In this document: positions 52,650 through 60,787 of the stretch, piece by piece | How the letters are laid out: every line of letters begins with the position of its first letter | How positions within the stretch are numbered: position 1 is the stretch's first letter | NCBI GenBank assembly: GCA_034004685.1 | Contig: JAVEWG010000002.1 | Location: 62,001 to 126,000, forward strand | Length of the DNA: 64,000 nt | Reading direction: 5' to 3' | Source of the DNA: JAEUNX01 sp034004685 | GTDB taxonomy: Bacteria > Pseudomonadota > Gammaproteobacteria > Burkholderiales > Rhodocyclaceae | The notes under the pieces: generated by a model | What the model was told of the DNA's origin: nothing | The model's input: only the letters and a program-made list of their open reading frames with translations | The model's database searches: none | Translations under genes and position numbers: made by a program

Positions 52650-55463
52650 ATGATGATTCGTGAAGCGCTGCGCGCTTTCGCTCTGGGTGGGGCCTTGTGG
52701 GTCTCGTTGCCCACGGTTCAGGCTGGCACGCCAGACCCGGCGACTGCGGCCCGGTTCTATGAAGACGGTCTTGACCGCTTTCAGCATCAGGACTTCTCCG
52801 GGGCCATCGTTCAGCTGAAGAACGCACTGCAACAGGACAGCAGGATGCTGGCGGCCAAACTTCTCCTGGGGCGGGCGCTATTGGCGGAGGGGAGTCTTCC
52901 CGCGGCGGAAGTGGTATTGCAAGAGGCGTTGAAACAAGGGATCAGCCCTTCTGAAGTGGCTGTTCCCCTTGGGCAACTGTATTTGATGGGTGGTCGTCCG
53001 CGAGATGTTGTCGAAAAAGTGCCGCAGGATGACCTGCCGGCCCATGTGCACGTTGAAGTGTTGGTGATGCGGGGTGTGGCCCAAGGGCAGCTAGGCGACT
53101 ATCGTGCCGCCGCATCGAGCTTTGCGCTAGCCCGTGACATGAACCCCGCTTCGGTTCGGCCCCTCATTGCCGAAGTACCGGTATTGTTGGGCCAGGGGCT
53201 TTTGCGCGAGGCGAACGAGCGGGCTGAGAAGGCGGTGGAGCTTGACCCGAAATCGGCGGACGCCTGGAACATGCGGGCCTCCGTGCGGCATGGGTCTGGG
53301 CAGGCCAGGGCAGCGCTCGAAGACTATGACAAGGCGTTGGCGCTGCAACCGACTCACCTGGATGCGCGGGTGGCCCGCGCGGCGCTGTTGCTGGACCTCG
53401 GTCGGGACAGAGAATCGCTGGCGGACCTGGCGTTCATTCGTAAGAATGCTACCGGCGAGCCCCGCGCCGCCTATCTGGAGGCGCTGATTGCTGCGCGGCG
53501 GGGCGACTTTCGCAGGGCGGAGGAGGGCCTGGCGGAGGTGGTGCGATTGACCGATTCGGTTCCCCGGGAATGGGCGGGCGGGCGGGAGCAGATTCTCATG
53601 TTGGGTGCCCTGGCCCACTACGGGCTTGGCCATCGCGACCAGGCAAAGGAGTATCTGAACGTCTTGGTGTCGCGCTATGGGCGCAATCTCGGTGCTCGAA
53701 AGCTCATGGCCCGAATTTATCTCGATCAAAAGGATGCTGTTCGCGCCTTGTCGATGATAGACCCTGTGTTGAAGGCGATGCCCCAGGACGCCCAGGCTTT
53801 GTATCTCGCGGGGGAGGCGAACATGTTGCAGCGGCGATACGTCGCTGCCAGCGACCGGTTTCAGGAAGCTTTGCGCGAGGGCGGGGCCGCTACTCCGGCT
53901 CTTTCCGGTCTCGGTTTTGCTCAGCTCGGTGGCGGCTTGACGGCCCGGGCAGCCGGAACCCTGGAGGCGAGCTTCAAGCAAAGGCCAGGCGACCCTGCCA
54001 TTGGTTTCCCTCTGGCGACACTCCATTTAAAACGGGGAGCTTTGACAGAAGCAGCAGGCGTTGCCAACCAACTGGTGGAAAAGAATACGAATAACCCAAC
54101 AGTGCTGAACTTTGCCGGTGCCGTGCGGGGCACGGTGGGTGACCGCGCCGGCGCCCGTGACGCATACCGTAAGGCACTTGCGATACAAGCGGGTTTCAAG
54201 CCCGCGTTACTCAACTTGGCGCGACTCGATGTGCAGGAGGGGCGGTTCGATAGTGCTCGTCAGACCTTGAACCAGCTACTGAGCGCTTCCCGCAACGACA
54301 TGGAGGCCCAATTAGAGCTCGGAATGTTGGAAATGCGGCTGAGCCGATACGTCGAGGCGCGGCAGTGGCTGGAAAAAGCTGGCGCCAATCGTCCCAAGGA
54401 TGTGCGCCCGGCCCTTGCCCTTATTGATCTTGAAGTGACGACGGGCCGAGTTTCCCAGGCGCTGGATACTGCAAAGGGATTGGCAGCAACCGCACGGAAT
54501 GACCCGAAGGTCCTGGAGAAACTAGGCCGGGTTCAATTGTTGGCCGGTGACCGGGTAGGCGCCCGCAGCAGTTTCGTCGATCTGTCCCGTCTTGCCGGTT
54601 TCGATGCCGAAGCCCAGATCGGGGCCGGTAATCTGCTGCTAGCGGCGGGGGCGCCGACTGATGCGGCTTACGGGGCGCGCAAAGCCCTGGACGCAGAACC
54701 TGGGAATCGCAAGGCAATGCTGCTGTTGGGCATGAGCGAGCTAGCGCGGGGTGCTACGGCTGACGCGGAAGAGTGGGCGCGCAAGCTGCGCTCTGACAAC
54801 CCGCAACAGATCGAGGGGGCCCAGTTGAGTTTGGCGATCGCCATGGCTGCCAAGCGATTTGCGGAGGCAGAGCGCATTGGCGGTGAGATCTTTGGTCGCA
54901 CGCAGACCTCCGACACGCTGCTGGCATGGGTCGGGGCTCAGTTTGCCAATGGCCATTCATCTGCGGCGCTGAGCAACATTGATCGTTGGCTCAGCAAACA
55001 TCCCAATGACTTGAGCGTGTTGCGGGTAGCGGGCGAAATTTCCGTCAAGGCTCAACGACCCGCGGAAGCGCGCAAGTATTTCGAAAGCATTCTTGCCCTG
55101 GATCCCCGCGATGCATCGAACCTGAACAACCTGGCGATGGTTCTGATCTCCCTGAAGACCCCTGGAGCGGAAAAGCATGCACGGCGGGCTTATGAGCTTG
55201 CCTCGGGTTCAGTGAGCATTCTCGACACCCTGGGTTGGGTGCTGGTTCAGGACGGCAAAGGCGACGAAGGCCTCAGATTCTTGCGCGACGCGCGACTTAA
55301 GGCGCCCGCCGATGGAACGATTCGCTACCACTTGATTGCGGCATTGGTCGCAGTTGGCAAATTGGAAGAGGCCCGCAGTGAGTTGGCCGATAGCCGACGT
55401 AGTGGGATAGATCTTGGGGATGATCCAGCGGTGGCCGCGTTGGTCAAAAAGCTGGGGGCTTGA
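52650..55463 (+). CDS. prsT: PrsT, PEP-CTERM system TPR-repeat lipoprotein-like protein
   Basis: A 937-residue exported protein with an N-terminal signal (about 1-25, ending VQA) and tetratricopeptide repeats over almost its full length (for example FYEDGLDRFQHQDFSGAIVQLKNALQ near residue 37). Length and layout match PrsT, the giant TPR protein that accompanies exosortase/PEP-CTERM exopolysaccharide clusters. Here it stands without exosortase or polysaccharide genes. Codon use is less GC-extreme than in the neighbours, suggesting separate origin. Close to the start TATAGT (52609-52614) may be a -10 box. Confidence 0.88.
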   Translation: MMIREALRAFALGGALWVSLPTVQAGTPDPATAARFYEDGLDRFQHQDFSGAIVQLKNALQQDSRMLAAKLLLGRALLAEGSLPAAEVVLQEALKQGISPSEVAVPLGQLYLMGGRPRDVVEKVPQDDLPAHVHVEVLVMRGVAQGQLGDYRAAASSFALARDMNPASVRPLIAEVPVLLGQGLLREANERAEKAVELDPKSADAWNMRASVRHGSGQARAALEDYDKALALQPTHLDARVARAALLLDLGRDRESLADLAFIRKNATGEPRAAYLEALIAARRGDFRRAEEGLAEVVRLTDSVPREWAGGREQILMLGALAHYGLGHRDQAKEYLNVLVSRYGRNLGARKLMARIYLDQKDAVRALSMIDPVLKAMPQDAQALYLAGEANMLQRRYVAASDRFQEALREGGAATPALSGLGFAQLGGGLTARAAGTLEASFKQRPGDPAIGFPLATLHLKRGALTEAAGVANQLVEKNTNNPTVLNFAGAVRGTVGDRAGARDAYRKALAIQAGFKPALLNLARLDVQEGRFDSARQTLNQLLSASRNDMEAQLELGMLEMRLSRYVEARQWLEKAGANRPKDVRPALALIDLEVTTGRVSQALDTAKGLAATARNDPKVLEKLGRVQLLAGDRVGARSSFVDLSRLAGFDAEAQIGAGNLLLAAGAPTDAAYGARKALDAEPGNRKAMLLLGMSELARGATADAEEWARKLRSDNPQQIEGAQLSLAIAMAAKRFAEAERIGGEIFGRTQTSDTLLAWVGAQFANGHSSAALSNIDRWLSKHPNDLSVLRVAGEISVKAQRPAEARKYFESILALDPRDASNLNNLAMVLISLKTPGAEKHARRAYELASGSVSILDTLGWVLVQDGKGDEGLRFLRDARLKAPADGTIRYHLIAALVAVGKLEEARSELADSRRSGIDLGDDPAVAALVKKLGA

Positions 55464-55605
55464 TGGATGTCTGGGCGTCGGATTTAGTTACACTTTGGTC
55501 TTGCTGAAACACCCATGAGTATCATGTTCTTTTTAAATCATATGGATATGAGATATGGCCCGCTTTTTGCTAAAAGCATGGCAAAGAGCCAGGGAGGTGA
55601 GTGAC

Positions 55606-56505
55606 GTGAAATATTTCCATGCGGTAGTTGTTGCCGTAGTGTCGGCAATGGTCGGGGCGAATGCCCATGGGGCCTACAGTTTTGAATCCGGAGTGAGCTG
55701 CTCAGGGGCCGGATGTTCCGGAACCCTCTCCGCGTCGAGTGACAACAGCCAGAGCATCACCGGTGTGACGGTTACCGGTTGGGCAAACACCGGCGGTTCG
55801 TTGGCGCAGGACGCAGCCGGTGGTTCAATCCAGCAAGCGTATGTTTCCACTTGGGGATCGTCCGGGTTGGGTGCCAAGAACGATGACGCCTACAGCTCTG
55901 GGGCTGATAAGGACGTGAACGAAGGGACAAGTCCGGAGCATGCCATCGACAACGATGGCCGCTTTGACATGGTCATGCTGGATTTCGGCAGTTCCCTGAT
56001 ACAGCTCACCAGCGTCACCATTGGCTGGTCCCAGTTCGGCGCGGATATCTCGGTGTTGGCTTTTACTGGAACCGGTTCGCCGAATCTATCCAGTCTTTCG
56101 AACTGGGGTTCCCTGACCACCAATGGCTGGACAGTGGTGGGCAACTACGAGAAGTCGGGCTCCGGGACGGTCGCCATCAATGGGTTGTCCGACAAGGTGG
56201 CATCGAGCTACTGGCTGATTGGCGCCTACAACCCGATCTTCGTTTCCAGTGCCCTTGAAACCGTTGGCTCTCCGGATCAGGGCTGTACTCGCTATACCTA
56301 TGGCACAAGTGTGGGAACCTGCAAGAACACCTACTCGTCGCCCAATCAGAACGACTACATTAAGCTGGCTGCCGTTTCCGGCAGCCTGTATACCCCGCCA
56401 CCTCCGCATCAGGACCCAAGTGTGCCGGAACCGAGCTCCCTGGCTCTGATGACCCTGGCCTTGGGTGGAGCCTTGGGATTGCGCCGCCGCAGGCGGGCCT
56501 GCTGA
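55606..56505 (+). CDS. PEP-CTERM surface protein, XDP1-like
   Basis: A 299-residue exported protein. The GTG at 55606 follows AGGGAGGTGA at proper distance and begins a signal peptide (KYFHAVVVAVVSAMVGANAHG); an ATG 17 codons earlier gives a poor signal. The body (WANTGGSLAQDA, SPEHAIDNDGRFDMVMLDF, WTVVGNYE) resembles exosortase-dependent surface proteins of the XDP1 kind. The C-terminus has VPEPSSLALMTLALGGALG then RRRRR, the PEP-CTERM sorting signal. It probably is anchored or secreted through an exosortase encoded elsewhere. Separated from prsT by 142 bases. Confidence 0.88.
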   Translation: MKYFHAVVVAVVSAMVGANAHGAYSFESGVSCSGAGCSGTLSASSDNSQSITGVTVTGWANTGGSLAQDAAGGSIQQAYVSTWGSSGLGAKNDDAYSSGADKDVNEGTSPEHAIDNDGRFDMVMLDFGSSLIQLTSVTIGWSQFGADISVLAFTGTGSPNLSSLSNWGSLTTNGWTVVGNYEKSGSGTVAINGLSDKVASSYWLIGAYNPIFVSSALETVGSPDQGCTRYTYGTSVGTCKNTYSSPNQNDYIKLAAVSGSLYTPPPPHQDPSVPEPSSLALMTLALGGALGLRRRRRAC

Positions 56506-56525
56506 GCCTGCTCTACCGGGGTCGG

Positions 56526-56555
56526 CGCGGCGCCTTTGAGCGCCGCGTTTTGTTT
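56526..56555 (+). terminator. Intrinsic terminator of the PEP-CTERM gene
   Basis: CGCGGCGC and GCGCCGCG form a perfect 8-bp stem around CTTTGA, followed by TTTTGTTT. It overlaps the stop codon of the convergent ABC transporter gene. Confidence 0.85.
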
Positions 56556-58389
56556 ACATCGCGGCAGTCAGGGTAGCTCCCGATGCTTCGCCAGCGATTT
56601 CTTCCTGCTGCTGCAACGCCCACATCTGGGCGTAGGCGCCGCCGGCTGCCAGCAGGGCGGCGTGGCTGCCCCGCTCCACGATGTGGCCCTGGTCCAGCAC
56701 CAGGATCTGGTCGGCGTTCATTACCGTGGATAGGCGATGGGCGATCACCAGGGCGGTGCGGCCCCGGGCGGCCTGCTCCAGCTGGGCCTGGATGGCCTTT
56801 TCGGTTTTTGAGTCCAGGGCCGAGGTGGCCTCGTCGAAGATCAGGATGGCTGGATTTTTCAGCAACGCCCGGGCGATGGCCACCCGCTGTTTTTCCCCGC
56901 CGGAAAGCTTGAGGCCCCGCTCGCCGACCCGGGTTTCCAGGCCGTCGGGCAGGCGGGCGATGAAGGCATCGAGCTGGGCGGCCCGGGCGGCTTCGGCCAC
57001 CTCTTCCCGGCTGGCCTCGGGGCGGCCGTACTGGATGTTGTAGAGCAGGGTGTCGTTGAACAGCACCGTGTCCTGGGGAACGATGCCGATGGCCGAGCGC
57101 AGGCTGTGCTGGGTGAAGTGGCGCAGATCCTGGCCATTAATCCGCACCGCGCCGCCCTGGACGTCGTAGAAGCGGTACAGGAGCCGGGCCAGGGTGGATT
57201 TGCCCGAGCCGGAATGGCCCACCACCGCCACAGTGTGGCCGGTTGGAATGGCGAAGCTCACCCCGTGGAGGATGGGCCGGCGGGGATCGTAGGCGAAGGC
57301 GACCTGGTGGAATTCCACGCTGGCCGGGCCGGGGGGCAGGATTGCCGCGTCGGGGGCGTCGGCCACCTCCCGGTGTTGATGCATCAGGCCGAACATGCGC
57401 TCGATGTCGGTGAGGGCCTGGCGGATTTCCCGGTACATCACCCCCAGGAAGTTCAGGGGAATGTAGAGCTGGATCAGGAAGGCATTCACCAGCACGATGT
57501 CGCCGAGGGTCATCTGCCCGGCCGCCACCCGGCTGGCGGCGGCCCACATCATGGCGGTCACCGCCACGGCGATGATGGCGGCCTGGCCGGTGTTGAGCAT
57601 GGACAGGGAATACTGGTTCTTCACCTGGGCGGCGGTCCATTTGCCCAGCTGCTCGTCGTAGCGGCGGGCTTCGTATTCTTCGTTGTTGAAGTACTTCACC
57701 GTCTCGAAGTTGATCAGGCTGTCGATGGCCCGGGCGTTGGCGGCGGAATCCAGCTCGTTGGCCTGGCGCCGCAGGGTGGTGCGCCAGTTGGTCACCGTCA
57801 CCGTGAACAGGATGTAGAGAGCCAGGGCGGCCAGGGTGATGAGGGTGAACACCAGGTCGTACTTCGCCAGCAGGATGCCGATTACCAAGCCGATTTCCAC
57901 CAGGGTGGGCAGGATCGAGTAGAGGGCGTAGCTGATGAGGGAACCGATGGAGCGGGTGCCCCGCTCGATGTCCCGGGTCAGCCCGCCGGTCTGGCGCTCC
58001 AGGTGAAAGCGCAGGGACAGGCTGTGGAGGTGGCGGAACACCTGGAGCGAGATGCTGCGCACCGCCTGCTGGGTGACCCGCACGAAGACGATTTCCCGCA
58101 GTTCGGTAAACATCGAAGTGGAAAAACGCAGCACCCCGTAGGCCAGCAGGAGGGCTGCCGGCACCACGATCAGGGCCTGGCCGGGGGTAATGTCCAGGGT
58201 GTCGATGAGCCGCTTGAACACCAGGGGTACCGTGACGTTGGCTCCCTTGGCCGCCACCAGGCACAGCAGGGCCAGGGCCACCCGGCCCTTGTAGGCCCAG
58301 ATGTAGGGGATGAGGGCCTTGAGGGTTTGCCAGTCGTGGCGCTCAAGGGGCTCGGGGCCGGGCAGGCTGGGGGAGGAGGCGCGTCGCAT
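56554..58389 (-). CDS. Atm1/HMT-type ABC transporter (permease-ATPase)
   Basis: A 611-residue half-transporter. The membrane domain (about residues 25-330, six helices) contains FNNEEYEARRYDE, the sequence typical of Atm1/ABCB7 and bacterial heavy-metal or glutathione-conjugate exporters. The ATPase has Walker A GHSGSGKST (about 393-401), signature LSGGEKQR (about 498), Walker B ILIFDEATSALDS and H-loop VIAHRLST. The last 30 codons include the 41-bp sequence repeated upstream at 52 kb, so the present C-terminal tail may be recombinant. Confidence 0.93.
   Translation of the reverse strand: MRRASSPSLPGPEPLERHDWQTLKALIPYIWAYKGRVALALLCLVAAKGANVTVPLVFKRLIDTLDITPGQALIVVPAALLLAYGVLRFSTSMFTELREIVFVRVTQQAVRSISLQVFRHLHSLSLRFHLERQTGGLTRDIERGTRSIGSLISYALYSILPTLVEIGLVIGILLAKYDLVFTLITLAALALYILFTVTVTNWRTTLRRQANELDSAANARAIDSLINFETVKYFNNEEYEARRYDEQLGKWTAAQVKNQYSLSMLNTGQAAIIAVAVTAMMWAAASRVAAGQMTLGDIVLVNAFLIQLYIPLNFLGVMYREIRQALTDIERMFGLMHQHREVADAPDAAILPPGPASVEFHQVAFAYDPRRPILHGVSFAIPTGHTVAVVGHSGSGKSTLARLLYRFYDVQGGAVRINGQDLRHFTQHSLRSAIGIVPQDTVLFNDTLLYNIQYGRPEASREEVAEAARAAQLDAFIARLPDGLETRVGERGLKLSGGEKQRVAIARALLKNPAILIFDEATSALDSKTEKAIQAQLEQAARGRTALVIAHRLSTVMNADQILVLDQGHIVERGSHAALLAAGGAYAQMWALQQQEEIAGEASGATLTAAM
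56603..56643 (+). repeat. 41-bp direct repeat, right copy
   Basis: Identical to 52473-52513. On the minus strand it encodes GGAYAQMWALQQQE near the C-terminus of the ABC transporter. Confidence 0.9.
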
Positions 58390-58454
58390 GGAGGGATTCT
58401 AACGGCTCGGGGCCGGGTATCCTTGCTTCGTTAAAACGGCTGACGGGTGTCCCG

Positions 58455-59096
58455 ATGGAGCGGAACTGGTGGGTGGAGACAGGATTCCTGGCCCTGGTGG
58501 GAGTTGCCCTGGTGGTATCGGGCCTTGCGCCCTTCGACCGAGGCACCTGGGTGCTGGAGGTTTTCCCGGTGTTTGTCGCGGCGCCCCTGCTCTGCCTCAC
58601 CCGCCAGGGTTTTCCCCTCACCCGGCTGGTGTACGCCCTGATCGCCGCCCACGCCCTGATCCTCATTCTGGGGGGCGCCTACACTTACGCCCGGGTACCC
58701 CTGGGCTTCTGGCTCCAGGACGTCTTCCACTTCCAGCGCAATCCCTATGACCGCATCGGCCACTTCGCCCAGGGTTTCGTGCCGGCCCTCATCGCCCGGG
58801 AGATCCTGTTGCGCAAGGCGGTGGTGCGGGGCCGGGGCTGGCTGCTGTTTCTGGTGTCCAGCGTGTGCCTGGCCATCTCCGCCTGCTACGAATTCATCGA
58901 ATGGGGCGCGGCCCTGGCCTTTGGCCAGGGGGCCGAGGAATTCCTGGCCACCCAGGGGGATCCCTGGGACACCCAGTCCGACATGCTCCTGGCCCTTATC
59001 GGGGCGGTGGCGGCCCAGCTATGCCTGGGTTCCTGGCATGATCGGCAGCTGGCGCGGCTAGGGCGTGTTCTCATTAACCGCGGGGGATCGCGTTGA
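58455..59096 (+). CDS. DUF2238 (YjdF-type) membrane protein with MITE-altered C-terminus
   Basis: A 213-residue protein with about five hydrophobic segments. The DYDRIGHFAQGFVPALIARE-type motif (here PYDRIGHFAQGFVPALIARE) and CYEFIEWGAALAFGQGAEEFLATQGDPWDTQSD-region acidic residues are typical of the YjdF/DUF2238 family, whose role is unknown. The last 13 codons (from the CTA at 59058) lie inside a palindromic mobile repeat. Without the insert the frame would continue GGSHHFPDLVRPR and stop at 59370-59372, so the C-terminus has been exchanged for a shorter one. Confidence 0.88.
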   Translation: MERNWWVETGFLALVGVALVVSGLAPFDRGTWVLEVFPVFVAAPLLCLTRQGFPLTRLVYALIAAHALILILGGAYTYARVPLGFWLQDVFHFQRNPYDRIGHFAQGFVPALIAREILLRKAVVRGRGWLLFLVSSVCLAISACYEFIEWGAALAFGQGAEEFLATQGDPWDTQSDMLLALIGAVAAQLCLGSWHDRQLARLGRVLINRGGSR

Positions 59097-59331
59097 GCCC
59101 AAACGCTTCCGATGCAAGGCGTGCGACGCGGCAAAGGATGGTGTCCTTTGCAAGGAGCGCAACGCGGCAGCGGGGGCGTTTGGGCTCAACCCGGAGGGCT
59201 CGTGCCCCTTGGCCCCCATTGCCGCGTTGCGGCTTCTCGCTTGGGATCCACCCAAGCAGCGGCGCCGCGCCTTGCACTGGACGCCAAGGGGCGCGAGCGC
59301 GACCCCCGGGGTTAATGAGAACACGCCCTAG
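59058..59331. mobile_element. 274-bp MITE-like palindromic element
   Basis: Left end CTAGGGCGTGTTCTCATTAAC (59058-59078) and right end 59311-59331 are perfect inverted repeats of 21 bases, 29 bases with one mismatch. CTAG at both ends is compatible with a 4-bp target duplication, leaving termini GGCGTGTTCTC. A second inner inverted repeat (GTTGAGCCCAAACGC with GCGTTTGGGCTCAAC) lies in the left part. No transposase is encoded; both strands carry an 88-codon frame starting MFSL and ending NENTP because of the symmetry. It sits between two convergent genes and extends into the DUF2238 gene. Confidence 0.85.
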
Positions 59332-59341
59332 GGGGTTCCCA

Positions 59342-59731
59342 TCATTTTCCGGACTTGGTTCGGCCCCGGTAGCGCCCCAAGGCCAGGGCGTAAGCCACCA
59401 GGTTGATCGCCACCACCAGAGTACCGAAGATGAGTTGATCGGCCTGGGTCAGGCGGTCCGGGTAGATGAGGGGAAGCACATAGTGCTCCACGAAATCGAC
59501 TCGGTAGGCCTTTTCGCCAGCCCGTTGGCGGAAGTGGTTCTCCAGGGGGGTGAGGGGGCAGATCCAACCCATGAACTCCACCATCGCCCCCCATGTTGCG
59601 GCCGGCAGATGCAGCCAGGCCAGGCGGGGCCAGCGCAGAAGCAGGAAACCGCCCGCCACCACGAACATAATGAATAGAAGATGGGCCAGCACCAGAGCGT
59701 CGGCCAGGAGGGACAGCAGCGGGGCTTTCAT
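59342..59731 (-). CDS. DUF2784 family membrane protein
   Basis: A 129-residue protein with three or four hydrophobic segments. The sequence LADALVLAHLLFIMFVVAGG at the N-terminus and WGAMVEFMGWICPLTPLEN are clear DUF2784 features. Function is unknown. It is convergent with the DUF2238 gene; ten bases separate its stop from the MITE. If the element had not inserted, the two genes would overlap at their 3' ends. Confidence 0.9.
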   Translation of the reverse strand: MKAPLLSLLADALVLAHLLFIMFVVAGGFLLLRWPRLAWLHLPAATWGAMVEFMGWICPLTPLENHFRQRAGEKAYRVDFVEHYVLPLIYPDRLTQADQLIFGTLVVAINLVAYALALGRYRGRTKSGK

Positions 59732-59875
59732 GGTTAGGGGTGGTGGCGGATAGTGAGTTCAGGCGCCCAGGGTAGCAGGGGCGTGTGGGCCTGCGGGATT
59801 GAGTATTTTCCGGGGGTGAAGCCTGCAATCAGGGCCGCCGTGGCAGGATGGTGGCCCTAGTCGATGGAGCGCGCC

Positions 59876-60640
59876 ATGCCCTGGAATCCCGAGCAATACC
59901 TGGCCTTTGGCGAGCTGCGTCAGCGACCGGCCGCGGATCTGCTGGCGGCCATTCCCCTGGTCAATCCGGCCACCGTGCTGGATCTGGGTTGCGGTCCGGG
60001 CAATGTCACCGCCCTGTTGCATCAGCGTTGGCCCCAGGCCTTGCTCACCGGGGTGGACCGTTCCGCCGAGATGCTGGCCAGGGCGGCCGCCGATTACCCG
60101 GAAATCGCCTGGCTCCAGGCGGATCTGGCCTGCTGGTGTCCGCCCTCGGGCACCGACCTGATCTATTCCAATGCGGTGCTCCACTGGCTGGATGACCACC
60201 CGCGCCTGTTCCCGCGCCTGGTGGACAGCCTGGCCCCCGGTGGCGTGCTGGCGGTGCAGATGCCCGACAACTTTGCCTCTCCCTCCCACCTGTGCGCCGC
60301 CGAGGCAGCCCGGGCCGGGCCCTGGCGGGCCAGGCTGGCGCCCTTGCTGCGCCCGGCGCCGGTGCTGGCAGCCGAAGCCTATTACGACCTGCTGGCGCCC
60401 CGCGTCCGGCGGGTGGATATCTGGCGGACGGACTATCTCCAGGTGCTGGCCGGAGACAATCCGGTGGCAACCTGGCTGCGGGGCTCCCTCCTGGTGCCGT
60501 TGCTGGAGGCTCTGGAGGAACCGGACCAGGTGGCCTTCGAGGCGGATTTCCGCCGCCGGGTGGCCGCCGCCCATCCCCCCAGGGAGGATGGCCTGACCCT
60601 GTTCCCCTTCCGCCGCTTGTTCATGGTGGCGGTGAAATAG
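59876..60640 (+). CDS. tam: Trans-aconitate 2-methyltransferase
   Basis: A 254-residue SAM-dependent methyltransferase. Motif I VLDLGCGPGNVTALL (about residues 33-47) and the acidic VDRSAEML define the class; the N-terminus MPWNPEQYLAFGELRQRPAADLL and LIYSNAVLHWLDDH match Tam, which methylates trans-aconitate, an aconitase inhibitor. The ATG at 59876 has GGAG six bases before it; an ATG four codons earlier does not. Confidence 0.9.
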   Translation: MPWNPEQYLAFGELRQRPAADLLAAIPLVNPATVLDLGCGPGNVTALLHQRWPQALLTGVDRSAEMLARAAADYPEIAWLQADLACWCPPSGTDLIYSNAVLHWLDDHPRLFPRLVDSLAPGGVLAVQMPDNFASPSHLCAAEAARAGPWRARLAPLLRPAPVLAAEAYYDLLAPRVRRVDIWRTDYLQVLAGDNPVATWLRGSLLVPLLEALEEPDQVAFEADFRRRVAAAHPPREDGLTLFPFRRLFMVAVK

Positions 60641-60787
60641 GCGCGCGGCGAGTCCGTCCGGGCGAACCAGCGTCCGTTCCCTGATGGGCGCCAATGCGTA
60701 ACAATCACATTTACCCATGGGGGAGTGTTCCGCTGCCCGGGGCCACCGCAAGCCCGCTTCTTATCCCTTTTTCATTGAAAGTCCGCC

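Noticed and set aside
59065..59331. 88-codon frames on both strands of the MITE as genes
   Set aside because: They mirror each other because of the inverted repeats, have no ribosome site and no conserved domain.
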